From contig CM057147.1 of the NCBI GenBank assembly GCA_029964075.1, forward strand, positions 27,549,513 to 27,613,512: DNA of 64,000 nt, read 5' to 3'. The stretch's first letter is position 1, and each line of letters begins with the position of its first letter. The notes below the pieces were generated by a model, which made no database searches, was not told where the DNA came from, and worked only from the letters and a program-made list of their open reading frames with translations. Shown here one piece after another: positions 42,243 through 54,900 of the stretch. Made by a program: the position numbers and the translations under genes. The DNA comes from Patiria pectinifera (taxonomy: Eukaryota; Echinodermata; Asteroidea; Valvatida; Asterinidae).

Positions 42243-42800
42243 TAGGGCTTTTCCGCGTTATGCTTTTTTTAAAATAAATAACACGTCCCAGACGATGCAA
42301 GTACAATGTTTCAAAGTATACAGTACAAGAATATTCTAAAATGATAAGTAGCGTCCGTGAGATATATTATCGTCAAAGAGAAATAAAATGTTAAATCAGA
42401 CGTATATGACTACCTTCATATGCAATTTTAACCCATTCAGACTGACAGTTTTCTCAATATGAGACTTTAGAAATGAACGTTTATGATGACGTCACACGCC
42501 TTACGATGACGTTTTCTTGATAACACTTTTCAATGCACATTTTTGTATTGAAGTCAATTCAATGAAGGGAAGTTTTAAATTTTGGGAAGCGGAATGAAAT
42601 TGTAAATATTAAAAAGATCATAAAAAAAATCATACGATGACGTCATGGTAACGTCATTTTTGGATTCTGCATACAAGTACCTTTATCCAGCTATCCACCA
42701 AGTTTTAAGACAATCGGACTTTCTCTTATATGTGTTTTCAAAAGTTACATTTTTGATGACGTCATCAATGCTTTCATGTGCATGTACTTTTCAATGGTGA
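42243..42800 (+). repeat. TGACGTCA-rich dispersed repeat (right part)
   Basis: Resumes with AGGGCTTTTCCGCGTTATGC, then modules with GATGACGTCA and AGACAATCGGAC. Continuous with 39900-40594 apart from the LINE. Confidence 0.7.
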
Positions 42801-44183
42801 AAGTTAACTGTAAGGCCCACCTGTGTTGGAAAATGGACATTAATGTGACGAATATATATGCCCTATTTTCATAAACTTGGATTTAAAATAACTGCAAGAC
42901 ATCAGAACAACTATCACAGAAACTTGGGAGGATTTTATATTTGCCTTTGGACGATAGGAACCCAAATGTACATGGTGGGGATGGAGGCCCCGTCCCCTCC
43001 GCGTTTACCGCCTCTAAGGCAATTACTCTGACCTTATATTCCATGAGTGATAAGGCATCAATACAAACTGGTCTTACTCGCCTTTACCGTTGCGTTGCAG
43101 CAAAAAGGAAAAGAAGGGGGTTACGGCCACGCCCACCCTCCGCGCTTTTCGGGCCGTTCTTAAGTTAATTAGTTTGAACTAAAATCTTTCTTAAGTTACA
43201 TTTCCATAATCTAGAAGTTCCAGCCAAGCTATCAATAATGGTTTCGTTCTTGTTCTTACAACTTTTATTACATGGATAATTGGCCCGATTTGGCGTGGCG
43301 CCACTGGGTCTTAGTCTGATCTATCTAGCGAAACTTATAAGAATGGTCATTCTATGATCATTACTATGCTTTAAGACAATCAGAGGATATAATTTTGTTC
43401 CCGAAATTTTAATGAAACACTATCCAGCTCTCCGTTTATAAAGTCATAGCCAAATTCTGTTAAATGCCGAATTCCCCACAATTACTCGAAATACACAATT
43501 AACACTTGAAATTACATGCAAATGTTGCAGTATAGCCCAAATTAAAGTTTAAATTACACGATAAACTATCTATAGTCACATAAAGATGTTATAAAGTTGT
43601 GTAAACCTTTGTGCAACCTCAGTATAATTGTTTGAACCTCAGCACCTAGAACAGGCAACCTCTTTTAAAGGTTTTTTGTTGTTGTTTTTTAATTGCTTTG
43701 TTTTTTTGTCAAACAACCATTTTTGCAGAATTCTGCAAAAAATCTGCTCAAAAAATCCACTCCGTCAAATGTCCTGTCAAACTCGTTTTTTTAAACAGAA
43801 AACGGCCAAAGTTAGCCAAAAATCGGTTTAAACGGTCGACATGAGTACATTTTGCATGCACGCATGCGGGCAAATCAGGTCACCGCGTGATCGCGAAATC
43901 ATTATTCATTACTTCCCAATGCGCGCCATAATTGCCTACGTGTAAATGAGTGATGACATCATAGATCAAAATATAAAGTGGTCTGATATTTCAGCTTTAG
44001 CAAGGCCTTCTTTAGATATCATAGATCAAAAAAGTTGTCACCGAGCCCGTGCTAACTAACCGTAATGGACCAAAATTCATGTCCATTTGCGTCACTCGTA
44101 CTCAGTAGTGGCAATTATGAAAATTCACATTTCATAAATATGATGAATCAAAAGATGGAAATCTTAGTGTTAGAGGAAGTTAG
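42801..44183. other. Gene-free stretch
   Basis: No exon or clear repeat boundary was recognised. An open frame at 42941-43168 has no recognisable domain. Confidence 0.4.
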
Positions 44184-44360
44184 TATACAAATATTGAGTG
44201 GCTCAGCGTGGAATGGGAGGTATATTATCGCAAGGTAAAATCTGGACTTCCCATTTCACGAGGCGAAGCCGAGTGAACTGGAAAAGTCAAAATTTTACCG
44301 AGCGATAATATTCCTCCCATTTCACAATTCAAAGCCACTCAATATTTGTTTTATATAAGT
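44184..44360. mobile_element. Foldback element A with GGCGAAGCC centre
   Basis: ATACAAATATTGAGTGGC at the left and its inverse (CCACTCAATATTTGTTTTAT) at the right. The arms continue with GGGAGGTATATTATCG and CGATAATATTCCTCCC and meet at GAGGCGAAGCCGAG (44259-44272). Confidence 0.82.
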
Positions 44361-44583
44361 GACATATAGATCCTTGTCATTTGATATATTCAAACTTTTT
44401 TTTCAATAAAAAACTGAAGGAAAATGTATTTGTCTCTTCCAAACCACCCTTTCACGAGAATGTTTGAACCGAACGCTGTAACGCTGGCTCTTTGGAACGA
44501 TACACGCTACGCGCAACGCTGAACGCGCACACCAGCATGCATTTGCAAACAAATACCGCGTCATGATTATAACTGTTGAATAT

Positions 44584-44756
44584 TATACAAATATTGAATG
44601 CTTCGAGTGGTGTAGTAAAACTAGCCTCCCGAGGTGATCCATGGACCATTCTATTTTCCCGAGGCGAAGCCGAGGGAAAATAGAATGGTCCATGGATCAC
44701 CGAGGGAGGCTAGTTTTACTTCACCACGAGATAAAGCATTCAATATTTGTTTTATA
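44584..44756. mobile_element. Foldback element B with GGCGAAGCC centre
   Basis: Almost perfect arms (GATCCATGGACCATTCTATT and its inverse) surround CGAGGCGAAGCCGAG at 44660-44674. Outer ends ATACAAATATTGAATGC and GCATTCAATATTTG match element A. A third, more decayed copy is at 47188. Confidence 0.87.
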
Positions 44757-44989
44757 ACTTTTCACCCACAGATTCTGCTTGATTTTAATATTTTACATTA
44801 TTTAAATCTGAACACAGTTGAAATAAACTTCAATTTCAATACAAAATTGGTGGAAAATGTATTTCTCTCTTAAAAACTAACCCTCCACGAAATGTTTGAA
44901 CCCAAGTCTGCGGCTCGCTCTCTTTGGAATAATACGCGCTACGCCCAACGCGCAACGCGCACACCAGCATGCATTTGCACGCAAATACC

Positions 44990-45290
44990 GCGCCGTGGAA
45001 ATAGTACTTTGGTTGCTAATGGTATAGTACTTTGGTTGCTATGCGCATAGTACTTTTGGCCGTGCACAGAAAGATAGCAAAATTAGAAAGTAACATGTGA
45101 CTCGCTCTCGGCCAATCAAGACACAGAATCTGTGGGTGAGGTGTTATAATATTTCCCATTCCCCATGGGCGGATAGTACTTTTGAGCCGCGGCATGAATG
45201 GGAGCAAAAACGAATGTCACGTGGTGTGAGTTCCACCAATCAAATGACTAGGATCTGTGTGTAAGTTATATAATACTGCATATGTCATAA
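44990..45290 (-). repeat. Dispersed repeat, inverted relative of 46733-47185
   Basis: CCATTCCCCATGGGCGGATA, GTACTTTTGAGCCGCGGC and GTTCCACCAATCAAATGAC occur in reverse complement at 46755-46790 and 47145-47185. This copy lacks the 329-base insertion found there, so it serves as an empty site. Confidence 0.8.
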
Positions 45291-45800
45291 TGTATGATTT
45301 GTTTGTTGAGAATCATTAAAGTGTTCATTAAATATTTTTTGAAACATGAATTAAAAGGGATTGTATTTGTCACTCCCTAACGCTTGGAACTGCCTACATT
45401 ATACTTAGTACATGTAGTAGGCCTATAGGCCTACCAGATTTCACGAAGCGCTTTGAATACACCACTGCAGCACAGTGACTAGAGACTTGTCGTACGATCC
45501 ATGCCATCCACGCATCCTCCTTGACAATGGCTTCTCAAGTAATTGGGGTGCCCCTTATCTATTTCTATCTCCATGTCTGTACCATCCCAAACACTCAACC
45601 ATGACTATGCCGCGCCTCTATGCCTACCAATTCTCCAACATTACCTTGGATTGTATTTGGTGAGGGCTATAGTAATTTGTAAAAAAAAAAGTCTAATAAC
45701 CTTTACTCTGTTTATACCCCCCAAAATGATGTTTCAACAGTGCCCTGGTTTGCTCAAGAAGAAGACATATTGTCCACACTGAGAAGACTCTACGCCGACA
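45291..45800. other. Upstream region of P2X gene 2
   Basis: The last 50 bases (CTCAAGAAGAAGAC, then CGCCGACAATG) resemble the leader of gene 1 (TTAAAAGAAGAAGAC, then GCTGACAATG). No core promoter motif can be assigned. Confidence 0.5.
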
Positions 45801-45949
45801 ATGTCGACCATTGAAAACAAAGAATGCCGCCTGTCTGGATTGTTCTGTCTCATTGAATACAACACTCAGAAGTTTTTCACCTTCAAAAACAAGTGGCTCG
45901 GGACCCTGCACAGGCTGATCCAGTTGGGCATCTTAGGCTACATCATCGG
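45801..45949 (+). CDS. P2X gene 2 exon 1
   Basis: Starts MSTIENKECRLSGLFCLIEY, then NTQKFFTFKNK and LIQLGILGYIIG. It is two codons shorter than gene 1 exon 1 and clearly diverged from it before TM1. The GTGAGT donor splits the same glycine codon. Confidence 0.88.
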
Positions 45950-48900
45950 GTGAGTGAGAAGAACAACTAGAAAGGAGAAACATCTGTTTAAATCTAGAAA
46001 AAAATCCAAAGATTATCCCTGCAGAACCATAGTATCAAAACGTCCAGCCCTCTAAGTTTACAATTTTTGTAAGGTGAATATTTTCCAGCAGCATTTCATT
46101 TCTTAGTTCCAGTGAAGCTATATTCTAATTCAAACTCGAATTATGTATAGGTTTTGCATAATTACCCAAAATTATTGTTTGATTAAAGTCACGGATCTGA
46201 GTCTGAATCATAGACCTTTATCAACCCTGTCCTCAGTGCTTACTTTATTTCCAACCTTGTTTCCAATAGTAAGCCCTGGATAAGAAACTTTCTTCCTGCA
46301 TCATGATTCGATACCGCAATTGGCTAGTAATGGATTTTTATCGTGCTTTATTCACAACGTGCAGTATGTGCTTTCACGATCATTCGTCTTCGCCTTCTCG
46401 AAAATACTAATTTCCTTTCCAATTTGTTGATATTAATATGAAATGTGATACTGCATGTTGTCTCGATAAGATCGTAACAGTTTAATTAAATAAATCGTGT
46501 TTTTGTAACTCACTTCATGCTCGCGCTGCGACGAATAGACTCTGTTTTTACCCAAGACCCCGCATACAAAAACCAACACTAATGTAACGCACAGGCAGGC
46601 ACCATACTATTCCTCATTTGCATACGCGTTCAAATATATTGCACATGCAAATGATCCAATACCAGGGTGAGAGAGCAGGTAGTGGTGGGTGCGTACTGCT
46701 CGACACCCTGGGGACGAGGTTGAGATCTTTATATAACCGACATACAGATCCTTGTCATTTGATTGGTGGAACTCACATCACGTGACATTCGTTATTGGTC
46801 CCACCATAGAGTTATATTATTAAAACTAGAGCGCGCATTCAACATACCGCACGCACAATGCAGACGTGCAACCCTGTAGACCTCGCCGCCGTTTTGTAAG
46901 TTGGCAATAAATACTCTGATGTGCACACTTCAGGATTGACTGCACTGCGTATCTTGTTGTTTTACTGTTGGTTCCACTTATACCCCCCCCCCCGACGATG
47001 CCTTGTTTTACCGTGCTGTTTTGCCTAACGTTATGTGTTGTGCGCATGTGCTTTGCCCACTTGCAAAATGCCCTTGCCAGCACGGGGTCACGTGATGAGT
47101 GCGCTCTCTAGTTTTTTTAAATATAACTCCATGGGTCCCACTCACGCCGCGGCTCAAAAAGTACTATCCGTCCATGGGGAATGGTATACAAATATTGAGT
47201 GCTTCGAGAGGTGATCCATGGACATTCTATTTTCCCGAGGCGAAGCCGAGGGCAAAGAGAATGGTCCATGGATCACCGAGGAGGCTAGTTTTACTTCACC
47301 ACGGGATAAAGCATTCAATATTTGTTTTATAACACTTCACTCACAGATTCTGCTTGGTTATAAGATTTAAATTATTCAAATCTGAACACAGTTGAAATAA
47401 ACCTCAATTTCAATACAAACTGGAGGGCCAGATACTCCGTCACGGATTAAAAAGTACGGAGGCTAATTAAACAACACTATTGCTGTGATTAATTTTTGAT
47501 GGTTTATATATGCGGATTAATCTTACAGGCACTAACTACTGTTTCATGTTTTGTCTTTGCGGCTTTTTTATGTAATGTTTCGGCGGTCTTAATGTCAAAT
47601 GTTCATGGTTGTTTCTCTTACATTCTTTTGCCAATCTCAGCCACATGTAGCAATGGTCACCTTGTGGTCAGTGCGAGTTAGTATTCAAACAAACCGTTCA
47701 AACGGCAATTTAGGCTGATATCCGTGCTTCGGGAAGCACATTAGCTCTAGTTTTTATTCTATGTTTGTCCCTCAATAAGTCCACTCGCCAGGGGTCTTAC
47801 AATATTTTCCTTTTGGAATTGATTTGCCAACATATAGTTTTCCATATCTGGTGAGAAACGTTTGGGGGATAGTATCGTCTTTAGGCAGTACTGCATCAAC
47901 AATTGTCATTTTCCTCCAAAACAGGAACAATTGAAATTGAGGTTTTCCTTCAGTTTGAAGCAAAAATACACACACAAAAAATATTCAATCATGAATCTGG
48001 CGCCTTTTTCAAATCATAAGAGTGAGTTTAGACTGTGAGTCTGATCAAAAATCTAGACGAACCGCCTCCATAGCATTTGTTACATTATATGTTCTAATAA
48101 AATTTTATTAGTGGCATAAAAAAAAGGAAAGGGCACTTGTAAACTTTAGCATTATACACAACCCAAATAAAGCATTATTTCCACAGAACCCAAAAGCCCC
48201 CTTTGTTGCAATTGTTATTCAAAGTTTTTGTGTGTGTGTGTTTAATAGGAAGGGGCGTTATCATACATGTCGCCACTACATTTTAAGTCAAATGGAATCG
48301 AGTTTGGCCGCCACCATGCATTTAAGTTTTGAACAGACTTGTGTTTTCTTAAAAAGAAGTGGTTTTCTGGCTAGGAAAATAGCAAGGAAGAACCGGTTTT
48401 GTGCAAGCAAAATTCAGGGAACAATTTGTTGATACTAATAACTTGTTGGAAAGTTCCAAAGTCATTCCAAGAAAGTTGCCGCCGTGAATTATGGTTTAAA
48501 ACAAGGGAGGAGGATGGGATTTGCTATCGGCATCAGCAGGGACGTTCCTCATTCCTTTCTTTTTATGGGATGTATGATAAAATTGGAGAACGAGGGGCTG
48601 TGCGAACTGATGATTTTTTTGAAATCATTGTATTTGCACCAGCTAGGGAAGATTTCCGTTAAGTTAGTTAAGCACTGGTATGGATACCTGTGTAAGTATA
48701 TGACCAAACTGCCTAGAGCGTATTTGTTAAGGTTTTCTTCTTTTTTTGGAAATTCAATACGCATATAGGGGGTAAAATCAGTTCCACTGCTGGGTTGCGA
48801 TGATGGGTGGGTTACAACTTGTCAACACATACCTCGCCAGTGGGCCCATTAGATTGGTGATAACCGGAGAGCGGGAGTTTCCAAAAACTCATCCGGTGTT

Positions 48901-51900
48901 TAGGTGACGCAGGGACTGGTTTGTGTACATGTGGTTTTTGTTTCTAGTTCACTTAATGTTTTGATTTATACCGGTGATAATATGCCGTCCCACCTGTTTT
49001 TCTTTTGTGTGTGTCGGGAGAAACAGTGCATATTTTCTGTGCCCTTTTTACGCACTTCGTCAGTCACCCTTTGTTTAATTCTTTTATACGTATTTACTTT
49101 ATTGCTAATGATGGTAAAGAATATTTTACGCGTTAGCATTTCTTGTAATGATCAGACTAATTGGATTCCTTATTTTTTATTTTTATTTCGAAATCCATGC
49201 CTAAATGACCATTATGTAAGTTTTGTTCTTCCAGAAGCTCCAATAGGACTTGTACGTTCTCCTCATCCACGTTTTTTTTTCTTGGTTGGATGGTGGAGAT
49301 GGGTTAATCCTTGATCGGGTAAAACAAAGACTAGCGGGATATTCTTTTCGGTTTTTGCACGCTTTTTAGAGTTCACGCGGGTTTCGCCTTTTTGAAGTTT
49401 GCGAACAAGAAACAAGAGCAATGACTCAATGTTTGAAAACAGCAATGAATTTGCCCCAAACCATCACGGGTTGTAATTGTGTGCCACCATAAACCAAAGT
49501 TTACTTGTAAAGTAGCCGGATTATTGATACCAAGGGTGAGGTTTCATTTCGTTTACAGTGGTGCAAATAACAAAAGAGATAAGTATAATGCAGATAATAA
49601 TTCAGACAAACATATTTGTTAAATTTGATTCAAGTGATTACTGAGATACACTTAATTTACCTCAGTAAAATCTTAAAGGAAAATATCCTGAGACCCCTGG
49701 CAAGCTGACGTTTTGAGGGACAAAACAAATTTGCAAGTAAGTTCTAAAAACGTGTTTTAACGCATGTTACGAAAATAGCGTAAGGGTGACATTTAAAACA
49801 ATAATTTATCTCTCAAGTAAGGGCACAAATGATACTTTGAAAGCAGAAGGTGTTTAAATAAAGGTTTTGATAAGTGCCAGTTATCATGGTTATGAGAGTG
49901 TTCTGATTTTTTTTTAATATGTGAATTGTTTTCGTTTTGCTGAATTAATAGGCCTATCACTTACTGTTATTGTGATCTCTGGACGCAATTTTAAAACAAA
50001 TCTGAGTTTGAAAGTCTATAACTGGAAAATAACATGAGCGATATGAAGGATTCTTTTACTAAAACATTTAAGCTTATATTAATAGGCTTTCACATCCTAG
50101 ATCTGAAAAGTGCCACATGCAGAACTTCTTTTAAAAAAATAGGGGGCGCCATTTGGGTTTCTTTTCTTCTTGACTTGCCCTGTAAGGTATTATTTCCTTA
50201 AGACAAATTTATTAAACGAAGAACTTTTTGTCCAACATTTCACCTAGATACGCTATTGTATACAAGAAAGGCTACCAGTCTACAGATGATGTCATCAGCT
50301 CCGTGACTACCAAAGTGAAAGGTGTGATCCACACAAACATTACTGACTGGCCAGATCTCCTAATCACAGACACAACGCCATACAACAGGATCTGGGATGT
50401 CTCTGACTATGTCATTCCTCCACAGGTAATTTGGCCAGATTTAAAAAAGAAAGAAACGGTGACAGTTACTTAAATCCAGATTTTTAAACATTCGGTTTGA
50501 GTTCCACTATTCCGTTTCAATTTTGAAACCGGATATTCATAATATACGTGTATACCTTGAAAAAATTAAGCTTATTAAGCTTAATTTTTAGCCTTCCTTT
50601 TGTATCCAGAAAAAGTGGGCACCTTCCATTTTTGTGAAAGTGAGAGCCCGTCGGCCTCTGCATTGGCGGATCCAGAACACATTTTTGGGAGGAAGGGGGG
50701 CCGAAAAATTTGGTCCCCCAAAAAGTCGGTTTGGGGTTCAGGGCTCCGGAAAAAAATGATTCTCGATGCTCTGTGGTGCGATCTGAGGTGGTGTACGTAG
50801 TGGATGCCTGTTTCGTGACGTCACTAGAAAATACAAAAAAATAAAAAATCTTTTCAAAGGGGGTAAAGTTCGAATAAGGCTTGGTTGGCAACTGAATTCT
50901 TGAAATATTTTTAGCACTGTTTTGTGTTCACTTAGTAGTTACAAAAAATTTAAACAGAAAATGGCATTAAGAACACCGCGGTCCAATTTTGATGGTGTCT
51001 GCCTCATTTCGATACAAGAGAACGAATGGGTAGGCCCGTGAGAGTACATCATCTAAAAAAAAACCCACTGCAAATCAACAAATATATTTGGCGAGTGCAC
51101 TAGATCTAGAATAATATTTTGTCCATTCAAGTACCGTATCATCATTAACACTAGCATCAATGTCATGACCGTACAGGGTTTTGCCTTTTTTTGCGACTTT
51201 ATGAAGACTGTTTACTTAGTGTTGTCCCCAGTGATTGTGAGGGAAAACAAACCAAACTTCTTGGTTGGAATTGAACCTAAGACCTCCTGCTTACTAGTGC
51301 AGACATCTAAGTACTTGACTATCTAGCTTGCCGTTGTCGGTTTGCTGGTTCCAATTTGATATACAGTAGCAGCGGTTACTGCAACCGAACTTCATAAGTG
51401 CATTAATGGACTCAGTTGCCTTTCACTTGCCTTGGTCAAGGCGTTGGTTATTATTCGTCTGTACGCGGTAAACGATCGGCGGCATATCCTCGCAATGGGT
51501 GCACACCGGTAATTAGGCCTAAATCCATCCGCTGAGCTCATGAATAAAAGTTATACCCAAGTAAAAATATTCTATATAAAGCCCCTGTCACACTTTCGCG
51601 TATCCTAATTCCTTATGAGTTCCTTATCAAAAATTTTCAATACGCAGCCGTACGCTCAAAACGTCGAAATGTTTTGATCACTTTGACTTATGTGCGACGC
51701 ACATCTAGCGTACAAGTAACGAATTCAGCGCATCCATTGCGTATGAGATGCGTATGAGTTCCGTATGCAGTGAACAACATTATTTTTCGGGCTGCGAATA
51801 GGTCAGTATGTTGCATTTCCGCCACTCGCCGTCCAGTATGTATACGTCCAATACAGGCGGCTCATATACTGACGGGGTGTTTCACGAACACATAGCGTAC

Positions 51901-54900
51901 TCGTAACGCACTCGACCGATGCGGGACCGATGCACTGCGTATTTATAACTTATGACCTGCGTACGCAGCGTAGTTTTGTGCATGCCCAAAACTATCCTGC
52001 GTACTGGGCTGTATCATGCGTATATCTGCGTACATAAAACCTACACAAAACGATAGAGATGCATATAAGGTAAGTATTGTGCGTACGACTGCGTATGAAA
52101 AAAATGTCAATGCGCAACTCATAAGGAATTAGGATACGCAGAAGTGTGACAGGGCCCTTAGAGAGTTCTGAGCGCCGTAAAATTGGGGAATTGAAGAGAT
52201 ATGGTAATGAACCTCCGGCCCGGACTTGGGGCTTTCAATTCTGAGCATTTTGGATGCTATTGGGCTCGAAAGTGGCGCTATTTTGCCATTTTGTGGAGAA
52301 ATCGTTTTTCAAGATGGCTACTTTTCCGTTTTGGGGAAAATAGGGGTCGTCTTCTTTGGGTGAGAATATCTCGAAAGTCAATGGTCAACCTACCAAAAAA
52401 TTAAAAGAAAACGAAAGATGACATGTTGATCATCATTTTTCTGTGCAGCTTGAATACCTGTGAGAGTTCTGAGTATTTTTTAAAAGAATTTCGAACTATG
52501 GGCATTTAGAACTAGTGTCTATGGGAATTTATTTCCAGGGTTGCATCCCTATCATACCTCGCTATCATCACTGCATAGTATGCAGTGCATAGTACAGCGC
52601 GAACAGCGACCTCATGCGGCCACTATTTTATGCAAATCGTGCCATGGGTCTGTGATTTGTCCACAGAGTTATATTATAAAACGCATTGTGCGCGCATTCA
52701 CTATACCGCACGCACAATGCAGACGTGCCACCCTGTAGACCTCGCCGCCATTTTGTAAGTGGGCAAAAAATACTCGGATGTGCACACTTCAGGATTGACT
52801 GCAATGCCGTATCTTGTTGTTTTAGGCCAAAAAAAAAAGTCTCCGGTTTCTGGTATGCGCGCGCGTCGCCGTAGCCATGCGCGTAGGCAAAATGAAAAAG
52901 TTTTTTTTCAATGAAAGATGATGTCTCAAATCCGCCAAATTCACTGGTTTGACTGGAGTCCTGCTGCTGCACAATTTTAACGTGTTTTTAGATTGGTTTA
53001 TGGTCGAGAATAAGCTTTATGTGGCCTCTCTGGACTCCCATATATTTGCACTAAGTTTAGTCGGCACAATTTGCAGTCATCAGCCGATATTTGAAGCAAA
53101 AAAATCAGGTAAAAAAAAAGCCGCGTCGCCGCACCACTTTTTTTTGGCAAGCTCCATACCAGAAACCGGAGACTTTTTTTGTGGCCTTACTGTTGGTTCC
53201 ACTTATAAATCCCCCACCCCGACTATGCCTTGTTTTACGGTGCTGTTTTGCATAACGTTATGTGTTGTGCGCATGTGCTTTGCCCACTTACAAAATGTCC
53301 TTGCCAGTACGGGGTCACGTGATGAGTGCGCTCTCTAATTTATTTTTAATATAACTCTATGGATTTGTCTGGTTCCCAGACTAAAAGATTCTGACTATTC
53401 CTGATGAATCTTAGGTCAGGTAGCCTCTGGTAATACATTGTATTACAATTTATGTCACGTGACTAAAACGGGAGGAATTCCTTCTTTTTCCGAAAATTTC
53501 CGCAGTTTGCCGCATACGTTTTGTCGACAATCGGATAGCGCCCGAGTATTTCCGAGTACAAAATAGGTTTAATTAACTGCTAATTGCTTATTTTTTTTTT
53601 TTTTTTAAATGAGTTGATAATTAAAATTTATTGCTTTTATTTAGAAACTTGAAATTCAGCGACGATTTTGTGCATCAAATATAACAACTTTAGCTAGTTG
53701 GTTATGAATTCGGGTATTCTGCCGACTTACTTAAAACACCATATTGACACAAAGAAAAGAAAATGGCAACTTTATACTCGAATCATACGCTTGCGAAACT
53801 ACTGACCGGAAAAAAATAACAATATCAAATGTCCCGCGCTGCGAATTTGTCGACCATCTCCCACAATGCACTAGGAAAAATCAACTCTCCGTGGCAAACT
53901 TTTGGTGGCGCATTGACCAATCAAACCTTTAGTCCTGATTTAGGGATGAAATGACGTCACGATTTAGTAAAATCGACTCCGATTGGCTGGCGCGAGGCTT
54001 GCATATTATGTATAATTATGTCTAGACATAATATATTTACCACACGTTGTGTGTCGATGTCTCACTTTACGAACAGCACCAATGCACATTTTTTTTAAAT
54101 GCTGTTTTTTAAATGCTCTGCATAACGATCATACGCTGCCAACCGTTTACTGCGCACGGACGAACGACGAACGGCTTGACCAAGGCTAGCCATTCACCGA
54201 CATATTTTATAAACACTTTATTATCAATGTAGTGTCGAGTAATTGTGAGTAAAAAAGTTCACAAACTACTCAGGTGAGACTCGAACCCAAGATCTTCTGC
54301 TTATTCAGTGCAGACATAAACTCGACGCTCCTGAAGACGGTCAGAGCACACTGACCGGAACGTCGAGTTTATACCTCTGGTTCTTTTCAGAACCATTCTC
54401 TTAGTTGAGAAATTATTCGCACATGGTGTTTCCGCAAACCTCTCGTTATTTAGTATCTCCACCATGCAAAGCCTCAAATCTTACTTAGCGCAGACATCTT
54501 ACCACTCAGTCACTGCAGCCGTGTGATTGCGAAGGGCGATTTCTACATGCTACATGCACACAGACATGTTCACGTTGGCGGGCAAAATCTTTGAACATTT
54601 ATTTCTCCCGTTTCGAAGACCGTATCTTCTTGCAACTTTCAGGGTTTAGTTACCATTTCAATGATCCAAGTATATGCTTAAATCATTGTGATATGTTCAT
54701 TACTTTTTGTAGAAATCTGAAAAATAGGCCCATCTACATGCATATCTAAACAGATGTTTGCACTCTTAAACAGATGTTTGCAATCTTTTCTAGCCTCACG
54801 AATATTAATAAGGTTGCTATCCGTTATGTAGTCTATGTAATAGACCCATGGCGAATACAGGAGTCTTGCTGCGTGGAAAACGGGTGATACTCAGACTATC

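Noticed and set aside
48904-49314. 136-codon frame as a membrane protein gene
   Set aside because: Hydrophobic because the DNA is T-rich; it lies inside the 1.96 kb TIR element and has no recognisable domain.
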